Origin: Augochlora pura
Taxonomy: Eukaryota; Arthropoda; Insecta; Hymenoptera; Halictidae
Length of the DNA: 64,000 nucleotides
NCBI RefSeq assembly: GCF_028453695.1
Contig: NC_135777.1
Coordinates: forward strand, 24,480,013-24,544,012
Direction: 5' to 3'
Position 1 is the stretch's first letter. Each line of letters begins with the position of its first letter. The notes beneath the pieces are model-generated. The model was not told where the DNA came from, did not search any database, and worked only from the letters and a program-made list of their open reading frames with translations. A program made the position numbers and the translations under genes. This document shows, piece after piece, positions 27,601-39,846 of this stretch.

Positions 27601-30600
27601 GGTTGCACGTTAATCATCCGGGATGGAAGAGAATAACGTCGATGCGGAACAAACAGAGCATCGTTTCTGCTGGGAATTAGCGAGGGTCTAAAAGGATTCG
27701 TATGTCGCTAGCGTTGGATAGGATAGAGCTACGGCTGTGGAGATTTTCAAATAATTGACACGCCGAGTTTCGTACGCTCCTCGGGAATAATAGTGTGGGA
27801 ATACTCCCGCAATTTCCACAGCATCCGCTTCGCGCGTTCGTTGAGACGATCGCGATTTCTTCTAAAATTCCATATTTTTAATACGGAATGAAATTCTCTG
27901 CAGTCGCCTTTCATCTTGTAAACGGAAACGAAGAATTTCAGAAAGGGCATGCAATTATTCGAACCTCGAAAGAAACGAAACGCGGAGAATTATCCAAGAT
28001 ATTCGAGAAAAGACGTTGACGAAAGTCGCTGAAACGAATCGATTCTCGTATCTCGATCGAGATGCAGAAATTGCTGCAGCGAACTTACTGCTGGTCGCCA
28101 TTCTCGGAGAATTTCCACCGAGCGGAGCGACGCAATTTTTCAAGCCAAACGATAACGTCGGAACCCGACGTTGCGGCTGCGGCTACGGAAAAGTTCCGCG
28201 CGAGCTCGTTCGGTTTTAGTAACGATTCGGCCGCCAAGTCGGTTTCGCGTCGCAACCCCGATCTCGATGGAAATATCCACAGAAACCGATTCTTCTCTCG
28301 AAAATCGTTGAATAGAAAATCGTACGACCGTCACCGTCGCCGAAAACGACCATCTCTTCTTTCGTTCGTTACAATTAACCAGTTAAGCGTGTTTGACGAT
28401 TATATCCGTCATGGAGATGTAGCAGAATTCTGTGCCATGACGATTATATCCATCATGCGTAAAATTTTGTTACAATTTGATACTTCAATTGTAATTCTGG
28501 CGACAACTAAAATATGTTCGTAAATTTTAATATGTTCGAAATGTTTCGAAGTCAAGACGAAATAAAACAAACAAATGAAAATTATAAATAATTTCAGATG
28601 GATTAATAACTTCCTTCGTCATCGCTTGATTATCGCGATACACACCGGTTGGCGCTTTGCAAAGAGATCGCCACAGTTTACTGGCCAATAATTTTACAGA
28701 GGATCGACGATGTTTGCTGTGACAATCATTATTGTGAAAAGAAACACTTTTATTCGGTTCGATCGTTTCAATTCCAGTTTCATTGAAATTTTCTGTCAAA
28801 GAAATATAAAATACCGTACCATTGTCGGGTCAACTTTAACGAGCGACTGTATAATTCGTGCGAAAAGTTACGAGTCGTATTACGAGGGAACACAATACGA
28901 ACGCGCGGTTTCACCTATTCTCGCGCGTTGTAACCGTTGCAGAAAATTCGATGGGAGACGAGGCGAGGCGAGGCGGCGAGACGAAGAGAGTAAAAAAATG
29001 AAGGCGATATTAAACGGAAGCTGCAACGAAACGATGACATTTCCAGCCGCAAAGGAGAATTATTCGCGAGGACGCGCGTCCTGAAAGCGTAACAAGCCAC
29101 TTCGGAGAAACTAATAGGATCGTGAACAAAGGGTCAACTCGCTTCAACTGCGAGCAACGAATGAGAATGCATTTGCTCGAGACGATGCCACCGACTAATT
29201 GGCCGGTTGTTACGTTCGAAACAGTTTCTGAATGGTTGTTTGGCTTCGTTTCTTTAAATAAATACAGCGAAGCGTACGAAAAGCACCGCCAAAACCCCGA
29301 TACTCAAAAAGAATAGCAAGACAAAGTGTGAACGAACGTTTCCGCTTCCTCGGATTTAAGAATATTCTACCTAAACGATATCTATACCTAGACGACTTCT
29401 ACACCCAAGAGGATTCTACCGATACCTAGACCAGAATATTCTGGTCTACTTTCTTTCGACGATTTTGCAGTTTTCTATATCGTCGGTTCAACTTTTCCAC
29501 CGTCTACCGATTACGGCGTTTAAAAGTTGAAGCGATCGACTGTCGCAAAAACCTTGGCCAATGCCTAATAGTTTTTCGATCAAACATAACGCGAGACTCA
29601 CTCGTGTTGATCGAGGCGCAGAATGGGATCAGCTGTGTCACGAAAACTCGATACCTTTTTCCTCGTCGGCCGACTACGAGAGTAATTGCCGCCGGTAATT
29701 ACCATTGTCGTTAACGGGGGAAGGAGGGAAGGAGGGAGAGGGAGGGAGGAAGAGAGAGAGAGAGAGAGAGAGAATATATCGCGTTGGTATTGTTATGCCG
29801 TGAGGAGAAGGAAAAGGATCTCTCGAGACTCGATAGTCTTCCCTGCTGGACGGTTGGAGTTTTTAATCGGAATAAGCCACAAACGGGGTTTTACAAAGAA
29901 CTTTATTATAAAGTGAAGATCACGCGGAACTACATACTGTCAAACTGAGCCCGAGCATGGCGAAGCATGCACTTTTATACCCTCGCACAATAGGAGTCAC
30001 CGGACTTTGGTCACATAGACCCGATGCAGTTTCTAAACTGAAAAGGGGGTAAGGCATGACCCATGCTTTTCGTGACGCAGTGTTTTAGCAAAAGTGACAC
30101 ACAGGTCAGCCTAATCGGTGACTCACAATCGGCGACTCTAAAAGCACGTCGAATTCGGCGAATTTTGATTTCGTATAAAAATCTGCCGATGATATTTTAA
30201 CGTTTAAATAGGAAGAATGTGAGCGTGTCCGAACAACGAACGCTTCTGAAATTCCATCGCGTTTAACGCTGGGAAAGTTTCGCCCGATTGGCAGAGTGTA
30301 TCGATGGATGAAGTTCCACGAGCGCCACATGTGTTACTAATTACACCGGGCCAGTCGTTACGCGCGGATCGAATACAGAGAGATCCGAGACTATTCTTCG
30401 CCTTGGCGTTCGCCACCGCATCGGCTGCGTCTCGATCTTTTATATCGTATACCGTATACTATACGATCCGACAATCCGATTCGGTGGAAACGTGTTTTCG
30501 TTTCTATAGAACTGGCGTACGAGTGTCGCGGTTAACTTCAGAACATTGGAAACCCACAAATTTTCCATTAATTGCTTTTCGTCGAACTCAATTGTACCAC

Positions 30601-33600
30601 AGTTTATCCAACAGTGTATCGACGACGATTGAAAATTTCTTAAACGATCGTATCGAAGCAACGATCATCCGATCCCAGAGAACTATCCAGCGTGTTTGTA
30701 TATAGGTTGAAAAGCGGTCTCTAATTTGAAACTCTAAAAATTAGCGTTGCAAAGAAAATTAGTTGTTTTAGAGAATCTTTTTCCTTATTGTACACATACG
30801 GAACTGGTCGCTCACTGAAACATTCTCTGTCTATTGCCATGGAATATTTTGAACTCGTTTTGAAAGCGATTGCTTCGAAACTCGCAGCAAAACGACTGAC
30901 CTAAAAGTTGCGTTTTTCTTGGTAGCCGACTATCGGACCTCTTTTTCGAGCCACGTCGAAAACGGCGAATGCGGAGCAAGAGAGTCAACCGTGTCCCCGA
31001 GTGCCAGTTCGAGTCAGAGTTCGAGCGACGCGCATGTGCTCTCTCTTGATTAGCGTCTAGACGGTTGCGCGTCCTGTACTCGCGAGCGCGCGAATAATAT
31101 ACATTAGACACGGTTTACCATGGATACCAAAAATATGCGATCGGCGTTTCTATTATGATCCATTGTACATATACAATTAAATAACAAGTTATTTTTTCCT
31201 CCGGCAATTTTAATTGACCAAAGATTACATCGACAATCTTGATTTCATGAAATCTCCTATCATAAATGCATAATTTTTGAGAGTCTAGTTATCGCGAGTT
31301 CGATTACGATCCTCCGTAACAGCGCCGAGCGCCAGCGATTAGCATGCGCATCAATCGCGGTCACGAAAACTCACGCACCTCTAGAGAAGGGTTACTTACA
31401 CAGCTTGCAATGTAGCGTAATGTCGCACGAGAGCGTGTATCATATCTTGACATCCAGTCGGAGTTGGAGTCGCAGTCGCAGTCGGAGTCGGAGTCGGAGT
31501 ATTCTGTGTACGCGCCGGCGCTTCCTGCAGTTAACGACCTCGATTGCATATAAATGCCCGGCTTAATGATTTCGTAGTAAGGCCGAAGGCTCCGCCTGAT
31601 AAAATCCACGCTCCCCTGCCGTCTACCGACCAAGGTTCGCGACACCTATTAAGGCTGTTTCACACTGTGTCGGCTGCTAACTGTAATGCGGTAGCGACAA
31701 CGCGGTGCAACCAGCTGCAACGTGCAACGCGCAACGTGGTTCACATAGTCAAGTCGTGGCAAACCTCTCGAATGGAAATCGGTATCGATTCGATTTAACC
31801 AAACTTGTTCGGAAATTATATAGATTTGCGTAAAATCCCACACAACTGTGTGTTTGAATTTCGTCAAGTTCTAGCATCAATTATTTATTTCTCGTTGGCT
31901 CTTTGATCTTATCATTGAAAAATATATCAAAAGATGCGCTTATTTCTATGGTAAACGATAGAATAAACGTTTTTAAAAATGCTAGCCAAGTTGAAATCTG
32001 TCCAAAGATTTCAAAGGCTTCTTATTAATTAGGTGTCGAGGTGGGTTTGGACTTTGGACAAGGCTTCGTGTCGGGTCCTTATATGGTAGAGGTAAGAGGT
32101 AAGAGGCAAGCGGTAAGCGGTAAGCGATAAGCGGTAAACGAGCAATGGGACGCAACAAGGTTAATAATTAATCTCTATAGTAGAATACTGCCTACCGTTT
32201 TCATAAAAATTATAGGTTGTTCGCGATGGCAATAAATTCGAAGCACATAATCGATCGACCGGCGTCCCATATCCGTACACTCGATCCCAAAGTATGTATG
32301 TACCCCGAAACTGGACGTAACGATCTTGGCCGCGAAGCGTGAAAAAGGTAACCGCTGTTGTATAATAATTCTATTATCGGTGAAATAAACGTAGAAACAG
32401 GGGTCCTTTCTATTATCGGTGGAATCGATACGTTTCGCCTTTCGTCCAATTGCGGGTCCGAGCTGAGCCGAGACGGACAGAGCCAACCTATCTAAATTGT
32501 TTATCGAGCCCACTGTCGCGCGGACTCTTCTGCTACTCGTGCCTCTATTAAGCTTCCTAGTTCTAAAATACATACATGTATACCTCGACCAACGACAGCG
32601 ATCAAAAAGGGTCAAGAGCGAAGGGCGGAGAGCAAAGACGGCCTCGCCGCCTCCGAATTGAGACGCCCGGAAATATGTATACCGAAAACCGCTTCTCTTT
32701 GGCACCCCACTGTTTTTACGAGCTTGCTATATTCAGCAAGTGTGCATTTCGGAGCAACGAGGTCCTCGTCCGTTGCCATGAAAAATACAGCAGGCGCATC
32801 GCGGCGCTGCGATAAAACGGTGGCGTGTCTGCCTCATAAATTCGATGCTATCGTAATTTGTACATGATAATTACACCATGTCTTGATGCTTTCCAAGATT
32901 TTTTGCAACAAGTGATAAAATGATTAGCAAATTCGATTGGAAAGTGCCATCCATCGCGAAAGTGCTACGAGCTTTAAAAAGGGCTCTAATATTATCGTCG
33001 TACGACTCGCGACAAGACGCGATCGAAACGAAAATCCTCGGCAAGTTTTCAAAATGAAAATCGTGACAGCTTCCTCTCGTCGTCTCTCGTTCGGAACAAC
33101 TCAGATTACCGTTTGTAAAAACAATAGAAGGCACGCGTGAATCATCGTACGGGGCTACGTCATTTTTGAAAAAAGTTCAACAAACGAGAAACCGAGTGCA
33201 CCGCCGATTGCAAAATCAATACAGAGTCACGATTCGATTGTCGCACGGGCTGCGCATCATTCTTCTATCGGTTCGTGAATTTAGGTGACATCACGTAGTA
33301 GGCACAGATGGATGCACAGAGAAAAGCGAAACGTGACCGAGAAAACTGGAGATCGAGTTTCGTCGTTGGTACGTGGTTTTTAGAGTAAAAGAATAGCACA
33401 ACGCGTACTCCGCTGCGTCTCGATCTACGAGCAGATCGATGTCGAGTCATCATCGTTCGGACGTCCGAGAAGCGACGAGAACTTACTAATCTTTAATATT
33501 ACCATCGAATCTAATTTGAATAATCTTTTAATTCATACATACGAATACCGTAAAGGTGGGAAAGATTCAAACTTTGAGAAAAGCTTTCAAAAAACTTTAA

Positions 33601-34033
33601 AGAGTTTTCGAATACGACCATAGTTGGTCAGTATCGTTTTTCTACGAATTAGAATTTAAAAGCTTTCGAAAACAAATTTTTCTTCGCAAGAAATGATAGT
33701 AGCCTCGATTTTTAAAATGTTGAAACATATTTCTAACTCGATAATATTTGAAATTGGTGCCGAGTTCGAATTAAACGTCCTATGCTGAAACATTAAGCCT
33801 CGAGAGAACGCTGAAACGAACCGTGAACTCGTCGCCACCATCGACTGTTCGAAACGCGGAGAGTGATGTGTCCTATGTTTTCAATACGTACTTGCGTACC
33901 GTAAAAAAAAAAACCAAGAAAAAGAAACAGATCGACTCACCACTTTGTCGTCCGCGTAAATAACCGAAGCCCTTGGCGCTCCCTTGGCCAGCACAGAGAA
34001 CAGCACCATCAGCAGCGTCTGCAGAAGCATCAT
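10940..34033 (-). CDS. Mmp2: Matrix metalloproteinase, Mmp2-type, 5' part of gene (three coding exons)
   Basis: Secreted or membrane-tethered zinc endopeptidase that cuts extracellular matrix; this is its N-terminal part only. Coding exons on the minus strand are 34033-33941, 12414-12313 and 11109-10940. The first two joins are phase 0 and the last exon ends in phase 2 at GTAAGT. Residues 1-31 hold a hydrophobic signal peptide. Residues 32-86 are the peptidoglycan-binding-like propeptide, with YLMKFGYLP, the DLETG..RTDDQL segment and AIKNLQ. PRCGLPD at 87-93 is the cysteine switch, with Cys89 as the zinc-blocking residue. A furin-type site, RHKR, lies at 103-106, followed by the start of the mature enzyme (YTIHGQQW..NLTW). 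The DLETG-x-LRT segment resembles insect Mmp2 more than Mmp1; that assignment is from remembered family patterns. The zinc-binding HExGH exon, hinge and hemopexin repeats are not seen and should lie left of base 1 or in undetected short exons. Confidence 0.85.
12313..12414 (-). CDS. Mmp2: Mmp2 coding exon 2 (propeptide, first half)
   Basis: This 34-codon exon lies between a strong acceptor (T-rich tract then TTTCAG) and the donor GTGAGC, phase 0 on both sides. It encodes QNYLMKFGYLP followed by a DLETG..RTDDQLRDAIKNLQ segment. That is the helix-loop-helix pattern of the MMP peptidoglycan-binding-like propeptide (Y-L-x-x-[FY]-G-Y-L ... A-I-x-x-[LM]-Q). The frame is open further on both sides, but the homology stops at the splice sites. 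Confidence 0.9.
15017..15047. repeat. Perfect AT-only palindrome
   Basis: Two 15-bp arms pair perfectly around a single central A (position 15032). The arms consist only of A and T. It is immediately followed by a second perfect hairpin at 15050-15082. Confidence 0.85.
15050..15082. repeat. Perfect 13-bp-stem hairpin
   Basis: The arm GACTTTCAGGATT (15050-15062) pairs with AATCCTGAAAGTC (15070-15082) across a 7-base loop, with no mismatch. It lies 2 bases from the preceding AT palindrome. No T-run or coding context makes it a terminator in a eukaryotic intron. It is more likely the remains of a foldback element. Confidence 0.85.
15552..16130. mobile_element. Non-autonomous mariner-like (Tc1/mariner) foldback element
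   Basis: The two ends are inverted copies: TAGGTTGGTGCACATGAAAT on the left and, on the opposite strand at the right, TAGGTTGGTGCGCATATGAA. Both continue into ATGTCGGAT, ATATCTTTTTTC, AAAGCTATT and TTTAATCAAAATGT. The similarity extends inward to about 15763 and 15920, giving imperfect inverted repeats of about 200 bp around a short AT-rich centre. The terminal GGTTGGTGC motif is characteristic of mariner-family ends, and TA at each edge (15552-15553, 16129-16130) matches the TA target site. There is no transposase frame, so it is a MITE-like element moved in trans. Confidence 0.85.
17260..17282. repeat. (GA)n microsatellite
   Basis: GA dinucleotide run of about 11 units. Confidence 0.9.
18598..18626. 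repeat. Hexamer repeat (CCCGGT)n
   Basis: Between four and five units of CCCGGT in tandem. Confidence 0.85.
20499..20526. repeat. (GC)n alternating purine-pyrimidine tract
   Basis: A GC dinucleotide run ending in GTGCGCGTGCG. Alternating purine-pyrimidine sequence of this kind can adopt Z-DNA. Confidence 0.85.
20701..20730. repeat. Heptamer repeat (CCGGTTG)n
   Basis: About four units of CCGGTTG/CCGGTTA in tandem. Confidence 0.8.
21663..21700. repeat. (CT)n microsatellite
   Basis: CT dinucleotide run interrupted once by CCC. Confidence 0.95.
22206..22276. repeat. Decamer minisatellite (CGAGCAACGC)n
   Basis: At least five units of a 10-bp motif, decaying at the right into CGAGCAGCGCCGAAGCAGCGCC. 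A closely related array occurs 27 kb away at 49459-49507. Confidence 0.85.
29717..29773. repeat. Purine tract ending in (GA)n
   Basis: GGGA/GGAA-rich purine run followed by about 11 GA units, all on one strand. Confidence 0.9.
29882..30105 (-). mobile_element. Possible solo LTR of a retrotransposon
   Basis: On the minus strand this segment has a TATAAAA box (29979-29973). About 30 bases downstream is an initiator-like CTCAGTTTGA, and an AATAAA signal lies at 29907-29902. Promoter and polyadenylation signal so close together is typical of an LTR (U3-R-U5). The left part (about 30105-29980) would be U3. I see no second copy, primer-binding site or clear target duplication, so ends are approximate. 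It could instead be a cryptic promoter region. Confidence 0.4.
31455..31500. repeat. Hexamer repeat (GGAGTC)n
   Basis: About seven units of GGAGTC/GCAGTC in tandem with single-base variation. Confidence 0.85.
32085..32139. repeat. Degenerate heptamer repeat (GGTAAGC)n
   Basis: Tandem units of GGTAAGA/GGTAAGC/GATAAGC, imperfect. The unit resembles a splice donor, but no exon precedes it on the plus strand. Confidence 0.75.
33941..34033 (-). CDS. Mmp2: Mmp2 coding exon 1 (signal peptide)
   Basis: This exon encodes 31 residues, starting with a double ATG (34033-34031 and 34030-34028) and a leucine-rich core (LLQTLLMVLFSVLA) typical of a signal peptide. It then reads GAPRASVIYADDKV up to a GTGAGT donor in phase 0. 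I chose the first ATG; the second would remove one residue only. The link to the propeptide exon 21.5 kb away rests on matching phase, strand and the expected signal-peptide/propeptide order, and no intervening coding exon is needed. It could instead belong to another secreted protein, but none is visible nearby. Confidence 0.75.
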
Positions 34034-34348
34034 CTTGCGACCAGCAATATTTTCGTCCTGGCAGAATCCGATTCACCGACTTTCACTATCACGAGGCAGA
34101 GAGAAAGACAACGGCGGAGAAACGGCGAACAAGAGCACCACTATGTTCACTAGGAAACGCGTGATCCTACAAGTGTCCCGTTTCGGCCGAAACACGATTT
34201 ACCGAAACGTAGACGATCTCGAAATAGGATCGATACAATGAAACGGCTATCACCGCGTGATTCGATAACACGCACCGTTTACAACTGGAAACAAATAGAG
34301 AGGATTCGATCAGGCACGCACTTTTCCTTTTTCCCGTTTCTCGTTTAC

Positions 34349-34443
34349 GAGGCACAAGGCACGAGGCACAAGGCACGAGGCACGATGCACGATGCACTAG
34401 GCACGAGACGCGAGGCACGAGGCACGAGGCACGTGGCACGAGA
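34349..34443. repeat. Minisatellite of AGGCACG/AGGCACA units
   Basis: About thirteen 7-bp units (AGGCACA, AGGCACG, ATGCACG variants) in tandem, 0.3 kb upstream of the Mmp2 start codon. Confidence 0.85.
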
Positions 34444-35785
34444 AATTGCTAACCGATTGTGGAGGGTTGGTAACGACGAGGCGGCAAGGCGGCAAGGCAG
34501 CACGAATGGGGCGGCAGTAACGGAAGAGTCGAGTGAACGTAGATGCAAAATCCGAAGCAACTTTCTCGGATAGTCCTGTATAGGTTGGGTTGCCGATGCA
34601 GCGTGGCGTAGTGTCGCGACGCTTCTGGCTTGCACGTCGATCTACTTCTACTTCCGTATCGGACTAGGCGCCTTCTTCTTCCGCTGACGCTTTCTTCTTG
34701 CGAACCTGCCGGCTTCTGTCAACTCGGCGCTCCTTCGTCGCCGACGGCGATGACGACGACGGATTCCCAGTTCGTGTTGTCTTCCGTGTTCGGACTTCCC
34801 AGCAGTTGCCACATCCATCCGCCGATCTGCACCGATAACGACAATGTTCAACGAATAACTTCGAATAACTTTCAATTCGGAATCATTTTCTTTTCAATTT
34901 CGTCGATAAACTATCGTACGATCCTTTAGCCAAGGCTTGCAAAATAGATTCCTTTCTGCTATTCGGAAACGCTTTCGATACACGGTCGAAAGCATATGTC
35001 GGTACCAATGTCGGCAATTTACCGCAAGATCGAATAATTTCCGCCGAAACGATTTTTCCTCGTACGAATCGACGACTCGACGATACGTTGAATGACGCAT
35101 CGAACAAACTGGAAGAGGAAAGTTGGAATTTTTATGCGTTTTATGCGATAAACAAAATTTCCGCAAGAGCGGACCAGCGAAGACGCGGAAAAGGAAGGAG
35201 CAAAGTGTCTACGTTTCCATGCCATCCTTCCTCTCTCGCCCGCACGCATTGTCGACGTTATTTAGAGTCGTTCTCGTTTACCGTTTTCAGTTGGTAATGC
35301 GTAGGTAACCGGCAAAGAGCCTCAAGTCCTGTGAGAAATTAAGGAAGGGACCCTCCTTTTCGTTTAACCAGAAATATTGTTCGACGAGTTAAATGGTAGA
35401 GTCCGATAATATTATTAATACCGTACAATCACAAAACAAACAAAAAGCTTATCTAATAACGCATTCGATTACACGCAACAATAATTCCACAAAGACGATC
35501 GTTCCTCAAAAATGACAAAACTAAATTTGCCTGTATAGTAACCTAATATGCAAGCGTTTATGAAAAAATGGTGGACATTTGGGCTTGTTCTACTCTAGCG
35601 ATAATTAATTGTCGCGACCATACGCGAACCAAAGATGCGGTCGAATCGGAGATTAACAGTGAAGATTCGCGCGACTGAGAAATCTCGATTAAAATAGCGC
35701 GACAAGCGTGAAACGTTAGACTCGGTAAACTGGAAAAACGGTACAACCCCAGCCAATGAACCGTAGCATAGGTTAAATGTAAAAA

Positions 35786-35825
<40 letters not shown>
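35786..35825. repeat. (GA)n microsatellite
   Basis: Uninterrupted GA run of about 18 units. Confidence 0.95.
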
Positions 35826-35830
<5 letters not shown>

Positions 35831-36713
35831 AAGAGAATACCAAATCCAAGTGTGGCTCTGGTTGCGATCAATGAAATGTAAATGAGGGTGACAAAAAGAA
35901 CAGCCGAGGCAGTGTCAAAGAAAAACGGAAGCTTTCGCTGGGCTAGGAGATGCCGGATACCGGAAGATAATCAAACTCGACCAAAGGAATGGAAATCGTT
36001 ATCTTCAGGAACGTGCCAACTTGAGTTGACCTCGTTCTTTCTGTCGATAACCGTATTTTTGTTCAGAAGGCGGAACGATAGCGCTTGCGAGTTGTCGTTG
36101 GATGGACTCGAAACTGTCCAAATTTTATGAACGACGGAATTAACGCTATTAGAATGCTTACACGCTGCAATAGAAACAAAAACTTTATCATTGAATTCGA
36201 CGGGAAGGTCCTTTTTTCTCACGGCCCTGGACAGTCGAGTTATTGTTCGAATTATTATTTAATCGGATTATTTGCTTAAATATCAGCAAGAAACCTCTCG
36301 AGAACCGATCCTATTAATGTAATATATTGCGCGTCTATGCGCGCTACAAGACCACAAAAATCCGAGAGAAAGAAAACAGCAGGATACACGATTCTACTAT
36401 GAGTATTTTATATTTAAAGCTAAGACAGCGTAAACACGAAGCATAAATGTCAAATCATACTCACGTACTTTTCAAATCGGCAGTCGGTGGGACAGTTGCA
36501 CAGGATAGGTGCTGGGAAAACCTGTGGAAACTTTTGGTCCGACGCGAGGTTTTTGCAACAGCGTGGCTCCGCGTTGAACCATGTTCACCCCGATCCTGCG
36601 ATCTCGAGGCAGAGACGATTCGAGGCCGACCGACTTTGAGGGTGTTTGTACGTTCGCCTTTGCGTCGCGTTTCCGGCGCTCCTCCCAACGAACCGCTCCG
36701 CGATCGGTTCCTC

Positions 36714-36768
36714 TTGTCTCTCTCTCTCTCTCTCCGGTCTCCCTTTCTCTCTCTCTCTCTCTCTCTCG
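36714..36768. repeat. (CT)n microsatellite, interrupted
   Basis: Two CT runs separated by CGGTCTCCCTT. Confidence 0.95.
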
Positions 36769-37000
36769 TGCGCGCGCGGGATCTTCGGCCTCTTCGAAAA
36801 TTAAACGTCGCTCGCCTTTTACTGATTTCCCCTTGTTCCAATTTTTTTCCGATTTCCCGACATCCGACGGCGATCCCACAGACGATTCTGCCGAGGACCT
36901 TCCTGCAAAACGAGCAGAGGCCGGTTAGACGAACGGAAGAGAGATCGTCGCGTCATCACCAGGCCATTGACGCGTTCATTGGCATCGTAAACACGGCGCG

Positions 37001-37029
37001 GAGTGGCGTGGCGTGGCGTGGCGTGGCGT
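37001..37029. repeat. Pentamer repeat (GTGGC)n
   Basis: Five consecutive units of GTGGC. Confidence 0.85.
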
Positions 37030-39791
37030 AGAGTTGGTCAGCTCGGCTGATAAAGGCAGAAGACACGGTCAGAGACCCGGGCGAGCTTGCTCGGTAAATG
37101 AGATTAGCAAGAATCGTCGAGAAACGACGTGTTCGTACGATCGACCATTTGGTAGGAACAACGCGTTCTTCTTCCAAGCTGGAGGATACTTAAAAATTTT
37201 TAACTGTACCGTTCCTTTTCGATCTTTGGAGTCATCCCCCTTGCAACTCGCATTACGATACCTTGCAAAGCAACGGCACGGACAGAATTTCGAACAATAC
37301 GCGTACGCGCATAGGTAACAACAATAAGGAGATAAGAAAAGTACTTTGATCGTCAAAAATGTTACGATTAGTTCCGTGACGTATCATAGAAGAGCGGAAA
37401 AAGTAAGTGGAACGAATTTACGATTCTGCGCAACGGTTTTATGAAACTCGTATACCTCCAAGACGGCACGGAAATAATTCATCCGCGCGTCTACTAATTC
37501 CACGGATTTTATCGTGCCGTTATAAAATATTAGTAGGTTCTTTCATTAATCATAAAACGCGGTCTTGTATTTCGAATCGGTGGTATACTATACGTCGCCA
37601 GTGAAATCGTATACATCGGACAAGTAATACCGTGAATTATCGGTTTCCTGTACTTGAATCTTCTCGTGGAAACACCGGTAAAATCCTATCGATTTACTCG
37701 TCTATCCGTCATCTTCGGCTATACGTATTTAGTTTTTTCACTGGGTGTTCAACGACCGCGATGAAAAATTCAGAAAATCGAAATCATTTATTATCGCGTA
37801 TAAAATAAAAGTTCAAAAGACTTTTATCCACTTTGTTCGCGCGGAGACGCGATTTTGCTAGGTTTCCATAAAAATTTAAAGTTTCAGATCAAAGAATCCG
37901 CATTCGGTTAGAAGACCCTACAGAATCAATCGTTGGAATTGATTCGAAAGATTTCTCTCCGCGACTCGAAGTCGTGCTCGAGTCGATGAGAACACGAGCG
38001 AAAGGAAAAAATTCGAGATAGAGCAGAAGATGAACAGCGACCGAAACACTGCGGAGAGTAGAGCAAAACCGTCCGCCGGCTTGAGAACGAGAGACGCTCG
38101 CGCGATCGGCTTCGAAGAAGCCGCGAATCGAAAACGTTCGCAGACCGTCGTAAGAACTGGCTGCTTAACAAACTTCTTTTGACGATCGAAAAGCGTTCGC
38201 CCGGACGGGAATGTTTATAATACGAGGTCTAATAACGAGGAACGGGGGGTCTCTTCTTATCGCGAGAATTCGTTCGACGCGAATTTTGTCGTGCCGCATC
38301 AAAAGATTCTTTGTCCCGCGGGCGTGTTTCAGCTTGGAACTCGATAGGAGGTAACGATTACTGCCACAGGAAACTGCAATAAAAAATCGCAACGTGCTGG
38401 AACGAATGAATCACGCGCGCGCTCGCGATTCACTGTTAACCGCGACCGGCGACCAAATTGGTTCACGCTTCGTACAGTCGATTATTTCTACCATTTCTCA
38501 TGTTTCACCTACTGTCGCGAACTTTATTCCGTATTTTCGGCAGATATCGCTAACGCGTGTTTGCAGGCAACGATCGCGAGATCCGTAACACGCTCGGCCG
38601 CAGCAGACTCGGCCAACAATTTTTCTATAGCCCTAGAAAGTTCAAATTAAATGCCGGCCGGCAAGCAAAACAGCGTCTCTGTTTTGGCTATAAAGGATAA
38701 TATTCTTGGAATTTGTAGAAACAGCGCTGCGCAGTGCAACGCAACGCAACGGCGAAGAGCGCGCGCGTTGCGGCCCGACGCGACGAGCGGACGTTTATTT
38801 TCAGTTGGCCGTGTGTCCGCTCCGAAATATCATTGGCATTAATTGCGAAGTTTGTTTACGCTCGGTTTAGCATGAAAGGGGAGGGTTGTGGTTACGATCA
38901 CAATAGAATACCTCCGAGCATGAATGGAATTTAAAACGCTCCGGAACCTTGGTCGCATGTGCGCGAAGATAAACGACTCGCGATGCTTCTATAGTTCGGC
39001 ACAGTCGTGTATTATTTTCCATTGTAAAATTATCGAGTCGGGCTCTAATTGGGAAAAGCTTCTTTTATTTTACCCTGCGAAAAGCTAGTCGACGGTTTAT
39101 AAATTCTTGTCGTATTAATTTCTGCCATGATTCCCTAGGGAGAAGCTAGATAAAAAGTAAATTACAAAACTTTGCGCAAAACGAAAATGTTGCGCGTTGA
39201 TAGCGAAAAAGCGAACAATATTCTCAAGCTCTTCGAACGGCTTTAATTCACGCAACGACGATTTTTGGCGAGACACAGCCGGGTCAAAGAAATTTTTGAA
39301 TCGCGTCGACCCGGGCTTGGAGGTCTCCGTCGCGACGACTCACGACTCACGGCTCACGATTCACGACCATGACTCACGATTCGCGACGGCACAGCCTAAG
39401 CACGTGCTGCACAATGGGTACAAGTACAAAGTTCGGATGGAGCAAGCCGCGATTACAATGAAAACGGAGCTCTGTTTGCGCCAGCATCGAGGCACGTTTC
39501 AATCCCATTAAAGGCGAAACCTTTCGTAATTCGTGCGAGCTAATTTATCTCGGTAATAATTACTCGGTCGCTGCGAAGCCGCTTCTATGGTTTCAGTGGG
39601 CACCAGTCAGCACGCAGCAGCCTCTCACGATCCAACTACGTCCGCCACGCCGAACTGAGCCGACTGTCGAGAAAACAGGATAATCCATCCACGAGAATTT
39701 TCAACCACAAACAACACACTATAAACAGCAAACTAACTGGCTTTCCCCGGCTCTCTCTCCTTTTTTCTCTTTCCAACACTCCCTCCCTTTC

Positions 39792-39794
<3 letters not shown>

Positions 39795-39846
<52 letters not shown>

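Larger units (their letters stand above)
12415..33940. other. Mmp2 intron 1 (about 21.5 kb)
   Basis: This is the stretch between the signal-peptide exon and the propeptide exon of Mmp2. I found no protein-coding exon in it on either strand. It carries a mariner-like foldback element (15552-16130), two adjacent perfect hairpins (15017-15082), a possible solo LTR (about 29882-30105) and several tandem repeats. Long open frames here have no domain features. A nested gene or small RNA gene cannot be excluded by eye. Confidence 0.65.

Noticed and set aside
36447..37031. 194-codon plus frame with serine/leucine stretch
   Set aside because: The open frame is produced by (CT)n and (GTGGC)n repeats, with equally long frames on the opposite strand.
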